Assembly (NCBI GenBank): GCA_013823505.1
Contig: PNMH01000005.1
Location: 1 to 64,000 of the forward strand
Length of the DNA: 64,000 nt
Source: Polaromonas sp.
GTDB taxonomy: Bacteria; Pseudomonadota; Gammaproteobacteria; Burkholderiales; Burkholderiaceae
Direction of reading: 5' to 3'
Position numbers and translations under genes: made by a program
The notes under the pieces: model-generated
Told to the model about the DNA's origin: nothing
The model's input: only the letters and a program-made list of their open reading frames with translations
Databases searched by the model: none
In this document: positions 10,905 through 20,147 of the stretch, piece by piece
Layout of the letters: the number at the start of each line of letters is the position of its first letter
Numbering within the stretch: position 1 is the stretch's first letter

Positions 10905-11765
10905 ATGTCCGACTCCATTTACCCACCTCCCTCTGCGACCTCTTGGAGCGATCAGCCGGCCACCGGGCGCATGCCCGTGCTGTTCGTGGGCCACGGCAGC
11001 CCGATGAACGCCATCGAGGACAACCACTGGCGCCAGCGCTGGCAGGCACTGGGCAGCGAGCTGCTGGCGCGAGCGCAGCCGCCGCGGTTGATCCTGTGCA
11101 TTTCCGCGCACTGGCTCACGCCGGGCTGGCAGCTGACCGCCATGGCCCAGCCACGCACCATCCACGACTTCGGCGGTTTCCCCCAGGCCTTGTTTGATCA
11201 GCGATACCCCGCGCCGGGCGATCCGTCGGCCGCTCGTTTCATCAGCCAGTCCGTGCTTCAACCGGGCTCCAGCCTGCCTCTGGCGCTGGATGAGGGCGAC
11301 TGGGGACTGGATCACGGCGCATGGTCGATCCTCAAGCCCATGTTTCCGGCAGCGGATATCCCGGTGATCCAGCTCAGCATGGACTACAGCCGTCCTGCCA
11401 CCGACCATTTCGCCATCGGGCGCCTGTTGGCCCCGTTGCGCGAGCGGGGCGTGTTGATCGTGGGCAGTGGCAACGTGGTGCACAACCTGCGCACCATGCG
11501 CCGCGATGCCGCTGACAACCAGGCCTATGACTGGGCCATCGAGTTCGACCACATCACGGCCGAGCACATTGCGCAAAAGCGCCTGCCGTCCTTGTGTGAT
11601 TTTCAGCAGCTGGGCGCCGTCGCGCAGATGGCCCACCCCAGTTGGGAGCACTACCTGCCGCTGCTGTACGCCGCAGGCGCCGTGTGTGAAGACGACGAAC
11701 CCAGCTTCTTCAATGAAGGTTTCCAGGGCGCCTCCATCTCCATGCGATCCGTCATGTGGCGTTGA
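10905..11765 (+). CDS. ygiD: YgiD-type extradiol dioxygenase (4,5-DOPA dioxygenase-like)
   Basis: A 286-residue member of the class III (LigB-type) extradiol ring-cleavage dioxygenases. VLFVGHGSPMNAI (H30) and CISAHW (H69) carry the likely metal-binding histidines, and VGSGNVVHNLR carries another conserved histidine. YgiD homologues cleave 4,5-DOPA in vitro, but the physiological substrate in bacteria is unclear. It is a stand-alone gene, divergent from phaZ and convergent with the aminotransferase gene. Confidence 0.85.
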   Translation: MSDSIYPPPSATSWSDQPATGRMPVLFVGHGSPMNAIEDNHWRQRWQALGSELLARAQPPRLILCISAHWLTPGWQLTAMAQPRTIHDFGGFPQALFDQRYPAPGDPSAARFISQSVLQPGSSLPLALDEGDWGLDHGAWSILKPMFPAADIPVIQLSMDYSRPATDHFAIGRLLAPLRERGVLIVGSGNVVHNLRTMRRDAADNQAYDWAIEFDHITAEHIAQKRLPSLCDFQQLGAVAQMAHPSWEHYLPLLYAAGAVCEDDEPSFFNEGFQGASISMRSVMWR

Positions 11766-11772
11766 CGCCATG

Positions 11773-11795
11773 AAAAAGGCCGCTCGAAAGCGGCC
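11773..11795 (-). terminator. Rho-independent terminator of the aminotransferase gene
   Basis: Read on the - strand, GGCCGCT, loop TTCG, AGCGGCC is a perfect 7-base stem with a UUCG tetraloop, followed directly by five T. It begins about 20 bases past the aminotransferase stop. The + strand gene ygiD ends 8 bases before it, but on that strand there is no T-run, so the terminator mainly serves the - strand gene. Confidence 0.85.
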
Positions 11796-11816
11796 TGTTG
11801 GCTGGAGTCGGTCTGT

Positions 11817-13013
11817 TCAGACCACCTTGGCGATCGACTGGCAGACGTAGTCGATGTTCTTGCTGTTGAGCGCAGCCACGCACATGCGGCCGGTGTCGGT
11901 GCCGTACACGCCGAACTCGCTGCGCAGACGAACCATCTGGTCCTTGTTCAGGCCGGAGTAGCTGAACATGCCGATCTGGCTGGTGATGAAACCCATGTCC
12001 TGCTTCACGCCGGCGGCCTTCAGACCATCGACCAGCTTCTGGCGCATGGCCTTGATGCGCACACGCATCTCGCCCAGCTCTTTTTCCCAGAGCGCACGCA
12101 GTTCGGGGTTGTTGAGCACCGCCGCGACCACCGCGCCGCCGTGGATGGGCGGGTTGGAGTAGTTGGTACGGATGGCGATTTTGAGCTGCGACAACACGCG
12201 AGCGGCTTCTTCCGCGCTGTCACACAGCACCGACAAGGCGCCCACGCGCTCGCCATAGAGGCTGAAGCTCTTGGAGAACGAGGTCGACACAAAAAACACC
12301 AGGCCGGCGGCGACAAATTTGGCGATCACCGCGCCGTCTTCGGCAATGCCGTGCCCAAAGCCCTGGTAGGCCATGTCGAGGAAGGGGGTCAGGCTGCGCG
12401 CCTTGACCACGGCAATCACCTGGTCCCACTGTGTGGCGGTGATGTCGTAGCCGGTGGGGTTGTGACAGCAGGCGTGCAGCACGACGACGGTACCGGGCGC
12501 AGCGGCGTTCAGGCTGGCCAGCATGCCGTCGAAATTGACACCGCGTTTCTCGGCGTCGTAGTAGGCGTAGGTGCCGACCGTGAAGCCAGCGTTGGTGAAG
12601 AGGGCGCGGTGGTTCTCCCAGCTTGGGTCGCTGATCAGAACCGTTGCATTCGGGTTCAGGCGCTTGAGAAAGTCGGCGCCGATCTTCAGGCCGCCCGTGC
12701 CACCAATGGCCTGCACGGTGGCCACCCGGCCAGACTTGACGGGCTCCGAGTCCACGCCGAACACCAGGCCTTTGACCGCAGCGTCGTAGGCGGCGATGCC
12801 GTCAATGGGCAGGTAGCCGCGCGCGGTGGGCTTGTCCATCATGGTCTTCTCGGCGCTCTGGACGCATTGCAGCAATGGGAGCTTGCCGTTGTCGTCGAAA
12901 TACACCCCCACACCCAGATTCACTTTGTTGGGGTTGGCGTCAGCGGCAAATTGTTCGTTCAGACCCAGAATGGGGTCGCGCGGTGCCATTTCGACGGCGG
13001 TGAAGAGGGACAT
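11817..13013 (-). CDS. Aspartate/aromatic amino acid aminotransferase
   Basis: A 398-residue class I fold-type aminotransferase of the AspC/TyrB subgroup. The PLP-binding lysine is K248 in STSFSKSFSLYGERVG, and HACCHNPTGYD holds the conserved Asn-Pro of the cofactor site. It transfers amino groups between aspartate or aromatic amino acids and 2-oxoglutarate. The start at 13013 (MSLFTAVEMAPRDPILGL) matches the family N-terminus; an upstream in-frame start would add 11 residues without support. It is monocistronic, with a terminator after it. Confidence 0.92.
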   Translation of the reverse strand: MSLFTAVEMAPRDPILGLNEQFAADANPNKVNLGVGVYFDDNGKLPLLQCVQSAEKTMMDKPTARGYLPIDGIAAYDAAVKGLVFGVDSEPVKSGRVATVQAIGGTGGLKIGADFLKRLNPNATVLISDPSWENHRALFTNAGFTVGTYAYYDAEKRGVNFDGMLASLNAAAPGTVVVLHACCHNPTGYDITATQWDQVIAVVKARSLTPFLDMAYQGFGHGIAEDGAVIAKFVAAGLVFFVSTSFSKSFSLYGERVGALSVLCDSAEEAARVLSQLKIAIRTNYSNPPIHGGAVVAAVLNNPELRALWEKELGEMRVRIKAMRQKLVDGLKAAGVKQDMGFITSQIGMFSYSGLNKDQMVRLRSEFGVYGTDTGRMCVAALNSKNIDYVCQSIAKVV

Positions 13014-13267
13014 GCTGAAGTTCCTGAAGGTTGGTGGACGGGGCAACCCGGCATTTTAGTCGGCGGGTCCGCGCAGGCATGCCGCAGCAGTGTCCGTTGG
13101 TGCGCCAGCGCGCATAAGCAAAACTAAATTCGACGCACTGTGCGAGCTTCCTCACTTTGGGTACTTCGTCACACTTTGCCGGTAGTCATGCCGCTGGGGT
13201 GTGCGGTATATTCAAAAAGACCGTTAACTTTTATTAACATTTGACCGTGCTTTTGAGGACTAGAACC
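13014..13267 (+). promoter_or_regulatory. Leader and promoter region of the exopolysaccharide operon
   Basis: A 254-base gene-free stretch between the divergent aminotransferase gene and the first EPS gene, noticeably richer in A+T over its last 80 bases. It holds a short inverted repeat GTTAA-N6-TTAAC at 13223-13238, a TATATT at 13207-13212 and a GAGGA ribosome-binding site at 13255-13259. I could not find a convincing -35 box or a -24/-12 (sigma-54) promoter at proper spacing. The promoter must lie here because about 26 kb of co-directional genes follow. Confidence 0.5.
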
Positions 13268-13903
13268 ATGCAAAAACATACTTCAGAACTCATGCGCACC
13301 TTGGCCCGCGGTACCGCCCTGGTGGCCTTGGCCCTCGGTGCGGTCGGCTGTGCGACCCAGAACTCGAGCCCGCCAGCGCCGACCACGGCCGCCAGTTCCA
13401 CTTACGAGTACAAGGTGGGCCCGGGCGATACCCTGAACATCAACGTCTGGCGCAACCCCGAGCTGTCTTCCACCGTACCGGTGCGCCCCGACGGCAAGGT
13501 TTCCACGCCGCTGGTGGACGAATTGGTTGCCCAGGGCAAAACGCCCACCGAAATTGCCCGCGATGTGGAGAAGGCGCTCGGCAAGTTCGTGCGCGACCCG
13601 GTCGTGACTGTCATCGTCACCAACTTCGTGGGTCCGTACAGCGAACAGATCCGTGTGGTCGGCGAGGCCACCAAACCCCAGTTCCTGCCTTACAAGCAGA
13701 AGATGACCGTCATGGACGTAATGATTGCCGTGGGTGGCCTCACCGAATTTGCCGACGGCAACAAAGCCACCATCATCCGGGCCAGCGAAAGCAACAAGCG
13801 CTACAGCGTTCGGCTGCAAGACCTGGTCAAGCGCGGCGACATCTCTGCCAACGTCGAAATGCTGCCCGGCGACATCCTGATCATTCCCCAGGGCTGGTTC
13901 TGA
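13268..13903 (+). CDS. XrtA-system polysaccharide export lipoprotein (Wza/EpsA-like)
   Basis: A 211-residue outer-membrane export lipoprotein. The signal peptide ends in a lipobox LGAVGC, with C28 as the lipidated residue. The polysaccharide export domain follows (YKVGPGDTLNINVWRNPELS) with a SLBB-like C-terminal part ending MLPGDILIIPQGWF. It is short relative to Wza, as usual for the PEP-CTERM/XrtA export family (TIGR03027). ATG 13268 has GAGGA 9 bases upstream; an earlier TTG at 13241 has no such site. It is the first gene of the operon and forms the exit pore with the barrel protein encoded downstream. Confidence 0.92.
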   Translation: MQKHTSELMRTLARGTALVALALGAVGCATQNSSPPAPTTAASSTYEYKVGPGDTLNINVWRNPELSSTVPVRPDGKVSTPLVDELVAQGKTPTEIARDVEKALGKFVRDPVVTVIVTNFVGPYSEQIRVVGEATKPQFLPYKQKMTVMDVMIAVGGLTEFADGNKATIIRASESNKRYSVRLQDLVKRGDISANVEMLPGDILIIPQGWF

Positions 13904-13984
13904 TCCCGAGCTTTCAGCTCTGACCACCGCCGCCGAGCACGCGGTGGTTTCTTTTCTTTTTTGCTGTCACCCACAGTTGCTTGC

Positions 13985-15544
13985 ATGCAAGACCTCATTG
14001 ATCAAATAACGACCTTCTTGCGGGGGATGTGGAAGTACCGCCGCCTGGGCGTGCTGGTTGCCTGGCTGGTGGCAGCCGCCACGGCCACGGTCGTCTTTCT
14101 GATGCCCGATCGATACGAGGCATCGGCACGCGTTTTTGTGGACACCCAGTCCATCCTGCGGCCCCTGATGTCAGGTTTGGCGGTTCAGCCCAACATCGAG
14201 CAGCAGGTCACCATGCTCAGCCGCACCTTGATCAGCCGGCCGACCGTTGAAAAGCTCATCCGCATGGCCGACCTTGACCTCGGCGCCAAGACCAAGGAGC
14301 AGCAGGACAAGCTCATCACCGAGGTCACGCAGTCGCTGGCGATCCGTTCCACGGGTCGCGACAACCTCTACACCCTGTCTTATCGCGGCGAAACCCCCGA
14401 CAAGGCGCTGCGTGTCGTGCAATCGCTCATGACGATCTTTGTGGAGTCCAGCCTGGGCGACTCCAAGACCGACTCTGATACGGCCCGCCGTTTCATCGAA
14501 GACCAGATCAAGAGCTATGAAACCCGTCTGACGGAAGCGGAAACCCGCCTGAAGGAGTTCCGGTTGCGCAACCTGGATGTGCAGAGCCAGGGCGGGCTTG
14601 ACATGGCCGGGCGCATGACGGAAATCGTCAACACCCTGAACCAGGCCAAGCTCGAATTGCGCGAAGCCGAAAGCGCCCGCGAAGCTGCCCGGCGCCAGCT
14701 CGATCAGGCTCGAGCTGCTCAGCGCGCCACGCCGGCCGCTGGTGGTGGTCCCTCGTTTGCGACCCCTGAGCTCGACGCCCGCATCGACCCCCTCAAGCGC
14801 AACCTCGACAGTCTGCTTCAGCGCTTCACAGAGCAGCACCCCGATGTGGTGAACACGCGCCGCCTGATCAAGGAGCTGGAGGACCAAAAGCGCAAGGAAG
14901 TCGCCGAGTTGCAGCGTGCTGCGGCTGCCAATCCTGGCCAGCCCACCATGGAAACCAACCCCGCCTTGTTCGAACTGTCGCGCATCAACTCTGCAGCCGA
15001 GGTGCAGGTGGCATCGCTGCGCGCCCGCGTGGCCGAGTTCGAGTCGCGCGCCAACCGTGCCCGTGAGCTCATGAGGGCCGCGCCGCAGATCGAAGCCGAG
15101 CAAGCACAGCTCAACCGGGACTACGAAATCAACCGCAAGAACTACGAAGACCTGGTGGCGCGACGCGAGTCCATCACCATGAGTGGTGAGCTGGAGAACG
15201 CATCCAGCCTGGCCGACTTCCGCGTGATCGATCCACCCCGGGCCGATCCCAAACCGGTGGCGCCCAACCGCATCCTCCTGATGCCACTGGCGCTGTTGGC
15301 TGCACTGGCCGCTGGTCTGGGCTTCACCTTTCTGATGAGTCAGATCCGGCCGGTGTTCTTTGACGCCAATTCGCTGCGCGCCGCCACCGATTTGCCTTTG
15401 CTGGGCGTCGTCACCCTGGTCAAGCACGACGCCTTGCGCCAGCGGGAGCGTCGCAGCTTGATGCGTTTCGCTGCCTCTGTGTTGGCCCTGGTGGTCGTGT
15501 TTGTGATCGGAATCGCGGTGATGTCCTACCGCGCCGGTCTTTGA
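13985..15544 (+). CDS. XrtA-system chain-length determinant protein (Wzz/GNVR)
   Basis: A 519-residue inner-membrane chain-length regulator of the PEP-CTERM/XrtA subgroup (TIGR03007). The N-terminal Wzz domain has a membrane helix at about residues 21-41. Long coiled-coil segments fill the periplasmic part (about 165-240 and 290-400). Two hydrophobic segments lie near the C-terminus (about 426-449 and 493-517). It sets polymer length and bridges the export complex. The start at 13985 (MQDLIDQITTFLRGMWKYRR) is the family start. It lacks a fused kinase domain, which the next gene provides separately. Confidence 0.92.
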   Translation: MQDLIDQITTFLRGMWKYRRLGVLVAWLVAAATATVVFLMPDRYEASARVFVDTQSILRPLMSGLAVQPNIEQQVTMLSRTLISRPTVEKLIRMADLDLGAKTKEQQDKLITEVTQSLAIRSTGRDNLYTLSYRGETPDKALRVVQSLMTIFVESSLGDSKTDSDTARRFIEDQIKSYETRLTEAETRLKEFRLRNLDVQSQGGLDMAGRMTEIVNTLNQAKLELREAESAREAARRQLDQARAAQRATPAAGGGPSFATPELDARIDPLKRNLDSLLQRFTEQHPDVVNTRRLIKELEDQKRKEVAELQRAAAANPGQPTMETNPALFELSRINSAAEVQVASLRARVAEFESRANRARELMRAAPQIEAEQAQLNRDYEINRKNYEDLVARRESITMSGELENASSLADFRVIDPPRADPKPVAPNRILLMPLALLAALAAGLGFTFLMSQIRPVFFDANSLRAATDLPLLGVVTLVKHDALRQRERRSLMRFAASVLALVVVFVIGIAVMSYRAGL

Positions 15545-15559
15545 AGGTGATTGCCCATC

Positions 15560-16537
15560 ATGTCCAGTCTCATTGAAAAAGCCGCCCAACGGCTAGAGCA
15601 ATTGCGCCAGGCGGGGGCCGACATCCCGGCCGACTTGCCGGCGCAGGTTGCTGTTCCCGCCAAACCCGCTGCGGCAGCGGACTCCCGTGGGGCAGCGCAT
15701 GCATCGCGCGCGGCGCAGTCCGAAGCCCATGCACCCGACGGCGTCCAGTCGAAGGCTGTGCAGTTGGACCTGGAGACGCTTCGCGTGGCCGGATTCGTCA
15801 CGCCCAACGCCCCACGCTCCCCGATTGCCGATCAGTTCCGCGTGATCAAGCGGCCGCTGCTGGCCAACGCCACGGGGAAGGGCGCGGCACCCGTGCCCAA
15901 CGGGAACCTGATCATGGTCACGAGCGCCATGCCGGGCGAGGGCAAAAGCTTCACCGCCATCAATCTGGCCATGAGCATCGCCATGGAACTGGACTACCGC
16001 GTGCTGCTGGTCGATGCCGATGTGGCGCGGCCGTCATTGCGCCAGGCGCTGGGGCTGGCCGCTGGACCGGGCTTGCTGGATCTGCTCATCGACAGGAAGA
16101 CCCACATGTCGGACGTCTTGCTGCGCACCAACGTGGACAAGCTCAGCGTCCTGCTCAGCGGCACGCCGCATCCTCGCGCGACCGAACTGCTGGCCAGCGA
16201 CGCCATGACCTCGCTGATCGAAGAGATGGGCCGGCGGTACCCCGACCGCATCATCATTTTTGATTCGCCACCCTTGTTGCTGACCACTGAGGCGCGCGTG
16301 CTCGCGACCCACATGGGCCAGATCATCGTCGTGGTTCAGGCCGAAAAAACCCTTCAATCGCAGGTGCAGCACGCCATGACCACCATCGAAGCTTGCCCGG
16401 TCAAGCTGATGCTGCTCAACCAGGCGCGGGGTGGCGATCAGGACGCTTACGGGTATGGCTACGGGTATGGCTACGGCTATGGCCAAACCGCCAGCCAGGC
16501 GGCCGATGCCAATGTGCCCGTGGCTGCGGCGACATGA
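15560..16537 (+). CDS. XrtA-associated tyrosine autokinase (BY-kinase)
   Basis: A 325-residue bacterial tyrosine kinase of the stand-alone CapB/EpsG type (TIGR03018). Walker A is SAMPGEGKSF (around residue 128), Walker A' is LLVDADVARPS (about 152-162) and Walker B is IIFDSPPLL (about 232-240). The C-terminus carries six Tyr-Gly pairs (residues 297-308), the expected autophosphorylated tyrosine cluster. Phosphorylation cycling with the preceding Wzz-type protein controls polymer export. It starts 15 bases after the chain-length gene and overlaps the next start by ATGA. Confidence 0.92.
   Translation: MSSLIEKAAQRLEQLRQAGADIPADLPAQVAVPAKPAAAADSRGAAHASRAAQSEAHAPDGVQSKAVQLDLETLRVAGFVTPNAPRSPIADQFRVIKRPLLANATGKGAAPVPNGNLIMVTSAMPGEGKSFTAINLAMSIAMELDYRVLLVDADVARPSLRQALGLAAGPGLLDLLIDRKTHMSDVLLRTNVDKLSVLLSGTPHPRATELLASDAMTSLIEEMGRRYPDRIIIFDSPPLLLTTEARVLATHMGQIIVVVQAEKTLQSQVQHAMTTIEACPVKLMLLNQARGGDQDAYGYGYGYGYGYGQTASQAADANVPVAAAT
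16448..16483 (+). repeat. Tyr-Gly codon repeat in the kinase tail
   Basis: Six consecutive TAY-GGN pairs form a near-perfect 12-base tandem repeat (TACGGGTATGGC and variants). Unit loss or gain is in frame and would change the number of phosphorylatable tyrosines. Confidence 0.75.
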
Positions 16538-18129
16538 CTCGCAGAACAAGGACGGACCCCGTGAAGACCCACCGGTACCTCGCTCCCGCCGTGCTTCCAC
16601 AGCGCGCTGTGGTGTTTGCGCTGGGTGCCCTGGCCGCTGCCGCCCTGGCCTCCGTGGCGCATGCACAAGAAGCCATCAGTTCTGTGGAAGAGCCTGGTCC
16701 GAAGCCCCCCGTCTGGATCGAGCGACGCGTGTCGCTGGGACAAACGCTGTCCACCAATGGCAACCTGTCGGGCTCCAACGCGCGCAGCGAGCAGACCACC
16801 GAGGTCACTCCTGGCATCCGCGCTGTGTTCAACACTCCTCGCGTGCAGGGATTCGTCGACTACGCCTTGAGCGCGCTCTATTACGCTCAGGGCACTTCGG
16901 GCAACCAGTTCCGCAACGCGCTCAATGCCGAGGTCAAGATCAATGCTTGGGACAACCGGGCTTTTGTCGACCTGTCGGGCGTGGTGTCGAACCAGTCCAT
17001 TTCGGCTTTTGGCCCCCAATCGATCAACGGGCGTTCCGACACCAACCAATCCGAGACGGCCAGCTTCCGCTTCTCGCCCTACCTGCGCGGCAGCTTTGCT
17101 GGCGACACCGATTACGAACTGCGCTACAGCCTGCAGACCGCCGACACGGATTCGGCAGCCCGCTCCGACATCACCGACCAGACCGTCTCCCTTCGGTTGG
17201 GAAGCCGCCCCGCGGGCCAGACCCTGGGTTGGTCGTTCAATGCGTCGTCGGGTGCCACCGACTACAGCCGGGGTCGTGACACCGAGTCGAGCAGCGCGCA
17301 GGGCGGTCTGATCGTCGCCGTATCGCCCCAATTGCAGGTGACACTGCTCGCCGGTGTCGAGTCGAACGACATCATCAGTCTGCAGAAGAAGTCGTACAAC
17401 ACGGCCGGTATCAATGTGGAGTGGCGCCCATCGGAGCGCACCCGCGTGTTTGTGGGTGTCGAAGATCGCTACTTTGGCACCGGCCACAACATCGTGCTGG
17501 AGCACCGCACGGGCCAGACGCTGTGGAGCTACATCGACACCCGTGGTGTGGTCAACAACCCCTTGCAAGATGGGGCCGCGTCGCTCGGTTCCAACTTCGA
17601 TTTTTACAACCAGTTGTATGCGCAGCAGATTCCCGACCCGGTTCTTCGCGCCAGGTTCGTCAGCGACCTTCTGAACTTTTTCAATTTGCCGGCCAACGCG
17701 CCGGTCGTTCAGAACTTCCTCACCTCGTCCGCCACGCTGGACCGTGTGCAACGTGTCTCGGTCGCGCTCTCGGGCATTCGCAGCGTATGGACGCTTTCGT
17801 TCTTTCGCAGCGACTCCAGCCGACTGGACACCATCGTCAGCGGTGGTGACGATTTCGACTTCAACACCGACATCGAGCAGCAGGGCTGGAGCTTGAACTA
17901 CGCGCACCGCCTGACCCCGCTCACCTCATTGAATGCCGGGCTGACCAACCAGAAAAATCGGGGCAGCTCCGGTCTCAACCTCCAATCCACCTCGGTCTCC
18001 CTGGGCCTGGGCACACGCCTGAGTCGTCGCACCTCTGCCAGCGTGCAGCTGCAACGCGGCAACTACAGCGGTTCCACGGGTTCCTTCAGCGACACAGCCC
18101 TCTCGGGTTTCATCACCCACCGGTTCTGA
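16534..18129 (+). CDS. XrtA-system outer-membrane beta-barrel protein
   Basis: A 531-residue exported protein of the PEP-CTERM-associated outer-membrane family (TIGR03016). A signal peptide spans residues about 22-44, with cleavage after AHA. The rest alternates short polar and aromatic beta strands typical of a porin-like barrel, and the protein ends in Phe (ITHRF), the usual Bam signal. It probably completes the outer-membrane secretion channel together with the export lipoprotein. The ATG at 16534 overlaps the kinase stop (ATGA), which decides the start. Confidence 0.9.
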   Translation: MTRRTRTDPVKTHRYLAPAVLPQRAVVFALGALAAAALASVAHAQEAISSVEEPGPKPPVWIERRVSLGQTLSTNGNLSGSNARSEQTTEVTPGIRAVFNTPRVQGFVDYALSALYYAQGTSGNQFRNALNAEVKINAWDNRAFVDLSGVVSNQSISAFGPQSINGRSDTNQSETASFRFSPYLRGSFAGDTDYELRYSLQTADTDSAARSDITDQTVSLRLGSRPAGQTLGWSFNASSGATDYSRGRDTESSSAQGGLIVAVSPQLQVTLLAGVESNDIISLQKKSYNTAGINVEWRPSERTRVFVGVEDRYFGTGHNIVLEHRTGQTLWSYIDTRGVVNNPLQDGAASLGSNFDFYNQLYAQQIPDPVLRARFVSDLLNFFNLPANAPVVQNFLTSSATLDRVQRVSVALSGIRSVWTLSFFRSDSSRLDTIVSGGDDFDFNTDIEQQGWSLNYAHRLTPLTSLNAGLTNQKNRGSSGLNLQSTSVSLGLGTRLSRRTSASVQLQRGNYSGSTGSFSDTALSGFITHRF

Positions 18130-18132
18130 TCC

Positions 18133-19263
18133 ATGTACGAAGCCTTTTACGGGCTGAGCAGCAAGCCTTTCCAGCTCAACCCAGACCCCCGTTTCTATTA
18201 CAGCAGCAAGCCGCACCGGCGAGCGCGCTCCTACCTTGTTTACGGCGTCATGCGTGGCGAGGGCTTCATCGTCATCACCGGTGAGGTGGGTGCCGGCAAG
18301 ACCACCATCGTGCGCGACTTGCTCGACAGCCTGGAAAACGGCTCGGTGGTGGCGGCCCATCTCGTGAGCACCCAGCTTGGTGCTGAAGACGCGCTCAAGC
18401 TCGTGTGCGCAGCCTTCGGCGTGGCGGTGCGCGGCAACGGCAAGGCTGACATGCTGATGGCCCTCGAAGCCTTCTTCATCACCCAGACCACGCAAGGAAA
18501 ACGCTGCCTGCTGATCGTTGATGAGGCGCAGAACTTGCAGCCGCTTGCGGTGGAAGAGCTGCGCATGCTCTCCAACTTCCAGTTCGGCGATCAGGCTCTT
18601 CTGCAGACCTTTCTGGTCGGTCAGCCCGAGTTTCGCGAGATCCTGCAGGGCCCCAGCATGCTGCAGCTGCGCCAGCGGATCACGGCGCGCTGCCACCTGG
18701 GTCCACTGGACGAAGAGGACACCCGAGCGTACGTGGAGCACCGCCTCAAGTGCGCGGGCGCGACCGACAAGCCGACCTTCGAGCCCGCGATCTTTCCCGC
18801 GTTGTTCCAGCATTCGGGCGGCATTCCCCGACGCATCAATACCTTGTGCGACCGACTGCTCCTGCTGGGCTATCTCTCCGAGATGACCCACATCACGCTC
18901 GACGCCCTCAAAGAAGTGGTGGCGGAGATGCAGGTGGAGAACTCGGTTGCGCCCTCCCGCGTGGCCGAAGATCAGGAACGCTGGGCCCACCTGCCCAACG
19001 CCGGTGCCAGCGCCGCCCCCACATGGCTGAACGACGACATGGACCTGGCCGAGCTCTCGCTCGACCCCACCTTGGTGGATGGCATGAGCGACCAGCTCAC
19101 CCGTGTGTCGGCTGAGCAGCTCAGCACACGCCTGCTGCGCATGGAGCGCAGCGTGCTGCGCCAGGAACGCATCAGCCTGGAGATCTTGAGTTCGCTCAAG
19201 AAGATCGTGGCTGCCGCCCGCAAGCCGCGCGCCGCGGGCTCCACCACCGACATGCCCAAGTGA
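18133..19263 (+). CDS. XrtA/PEP-CTERM system-associated ATPase (ExeA-like)
   Basis: A 376-residue AAA ATPase of the GspA/ExeA-like family (TIGR03015). Walker A is TGEVGAGKTT (residues 49-58) and Walker B is LLIVDEAQNL (about 125-134); a sensor-type FLVGQPEF follows. The C-terminal about 80 residues form a charged helical extension. Homologues energise assembly of envelope secretion machines. It lies three bases after the barrel gene and overlaps the next gene, so the three probably work together. Confidence 0.9.
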   Translation: MYEAFYGLSSKPFQLNPDPRFYYSSKPHRRARSYLVYGVMRGEGFIVITGEVGAGKTTIVRDLLDSLENGSVVAAHLVSTQLGAEDALKLVCAAFGVAVRGNGKADMLMALEAFFITQTTQGKRCLLIVDEAQNLQPLAVEELRMLSNFQFGDQALLQTFLVGQPEFREILQGPSMLQLRQRITARCHLGPLDEEDTRAYVEHRLKCAGATDKPTFEPAIFPALFQHSGGIPRRINTLCDRLLLLGYLSEMTHITLDALKEVVAEMQVENSVAPSRVAEDQERWAHLPNAGASAAPTWLNDDMDLAELSLDPTLVDGMSDQLTRVSAEQLSTRLLRMERSVLRQERISLEILSSLKKIVAAARKPRAAGSTTDMPK

Positions 19264-20147
19264 CCGCCATGCTGACCCGAGCACCCATCACCAACGCCTT
19301 GACGATCGACGTGGAAGACTACTTCCAGGTCTCCGCTTTCGCGCCCCACATCGACCGTGCCGACTGGGACAGCCGGGAATGCCGCGTCGAGCACAACATC
19401 GATCGCATCCTCAAGCTGCTGGACGACAAGCACACCAAGGCGACGTTCTTCACGTTGGGCTGGGTGGCTGAGCGTTACCCGCAGATGGTGCGCCGCATCG
19501 TGAGCGAAGGCCACGAGCTCGCCAGCCATGGCTACGGACACCAGCGCGCATCCGACCTGACCGAAACCGAGTTCTTCCACGACGTGTCGCACGCCAAGAC
19601 CTTGCTCGAAGACATCGGGGGGCAGGCAGTGCAGGGTTACCGCGCGCCCAGCTTCTCCATCGGCACCGACAACCTGTGGGCGCTCGACACGTTGCAGCGC
19701 GCTGGCTACCGCTACAGCTCCAGCATCTATCCCGTCAAGCACGACCACTACGGCATGCCCGATGCGCCACGCTTCGCGCACCAGATCCGCGACGGTCTGA
19801 TGGAGGTCCCGCCCACCACGCTGCGCATGTTCAATCGCAACCTGCCTTCCGGTGGTGGAGGCTATTTCCGTCTGTTGCCTTACGCGCTGTCGCGCTGGAT
19901 GCTGCAGCAGGTGAACCAGCGCGATGCCGAGTCCGCCATCTTCTATTTCCACCCGTGGGAGATCGACGCCGACCAACCTCGCATCCCCGGTATCGACCTG
20001 AAGACGCGCTTTCGTCACTACGTGAACATCGGACGCACCGAACAGCGCCTGGCACGCTTGCTCGGCGATTTCCGCTGGGGCCGCATGGACGACATCTTCT
20101 TGAAGGAACGCTCCCCTGATCGTTTGACAGAGGTGCCCGTTGTCTGA
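19260..20147 (+). CDS. XrtA-associated polysaccharide deacetylase (DUF3473)
   Basis: A 295-residue NodB-type deacetylase of the PEP-CTERM locus (TIGR03006). The metal-site segments are TIDVEDYF near the N-terminus and ASHGYGH (the HxxxH-like part); the C-terminal DUF3473 segment includes FYFHPWEID. It removes N-acetyl groups from the nascent polysaccharide, probably in the cytoplasm or periplasm; no signal peptide is visible. The GTG at 19260 overlaps the ATPase stop; an ATG at 19269 is an equally possible start three codons in. Confidence 0.9.
   Translation: MTAMLTRAPITNALTIDVEDYFQVSAFAPHIDRADWDSRECRVEHNIDRILKLLDDKHTKATFFTLGWVAERYPQMVRRIVSEGHELASHGYGHQRASDLTETEFFHDVSHAKTLLEDIGGQAVQGYRAPSFSIGTDNLWALDTLQRAGYRYSSSIYPVKHDHYGMPDAPRFAHQIRDGLMEVPPTTLRMFNRNLPSGGGGYFRLLPYALSRWMLQQVNQRDAESAIFYFHPWEIDADQPRIPGIDLKTRFRHYVNIGRTEQRLARLLGDFRWGRMDDIFLKERSPDRLTEVPVV

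Noticed and set aside
11817..13013. The aminotransferase considered as a sugar aminotransferase of the EPS locus
   Set aside because: It is a class I aspartate/aromatic aminotransferase by its PLP-lysine block, is transcribed away from the locus and has its own terminator.
13141..13240. A sigma-54 (-24/-12) promoter for the EPS operon
   Set aside because: GG and GC are correctly spaced at 13181-13194, but the surrounding bases do not match TGGCAC and TTGCA; too weak to call.
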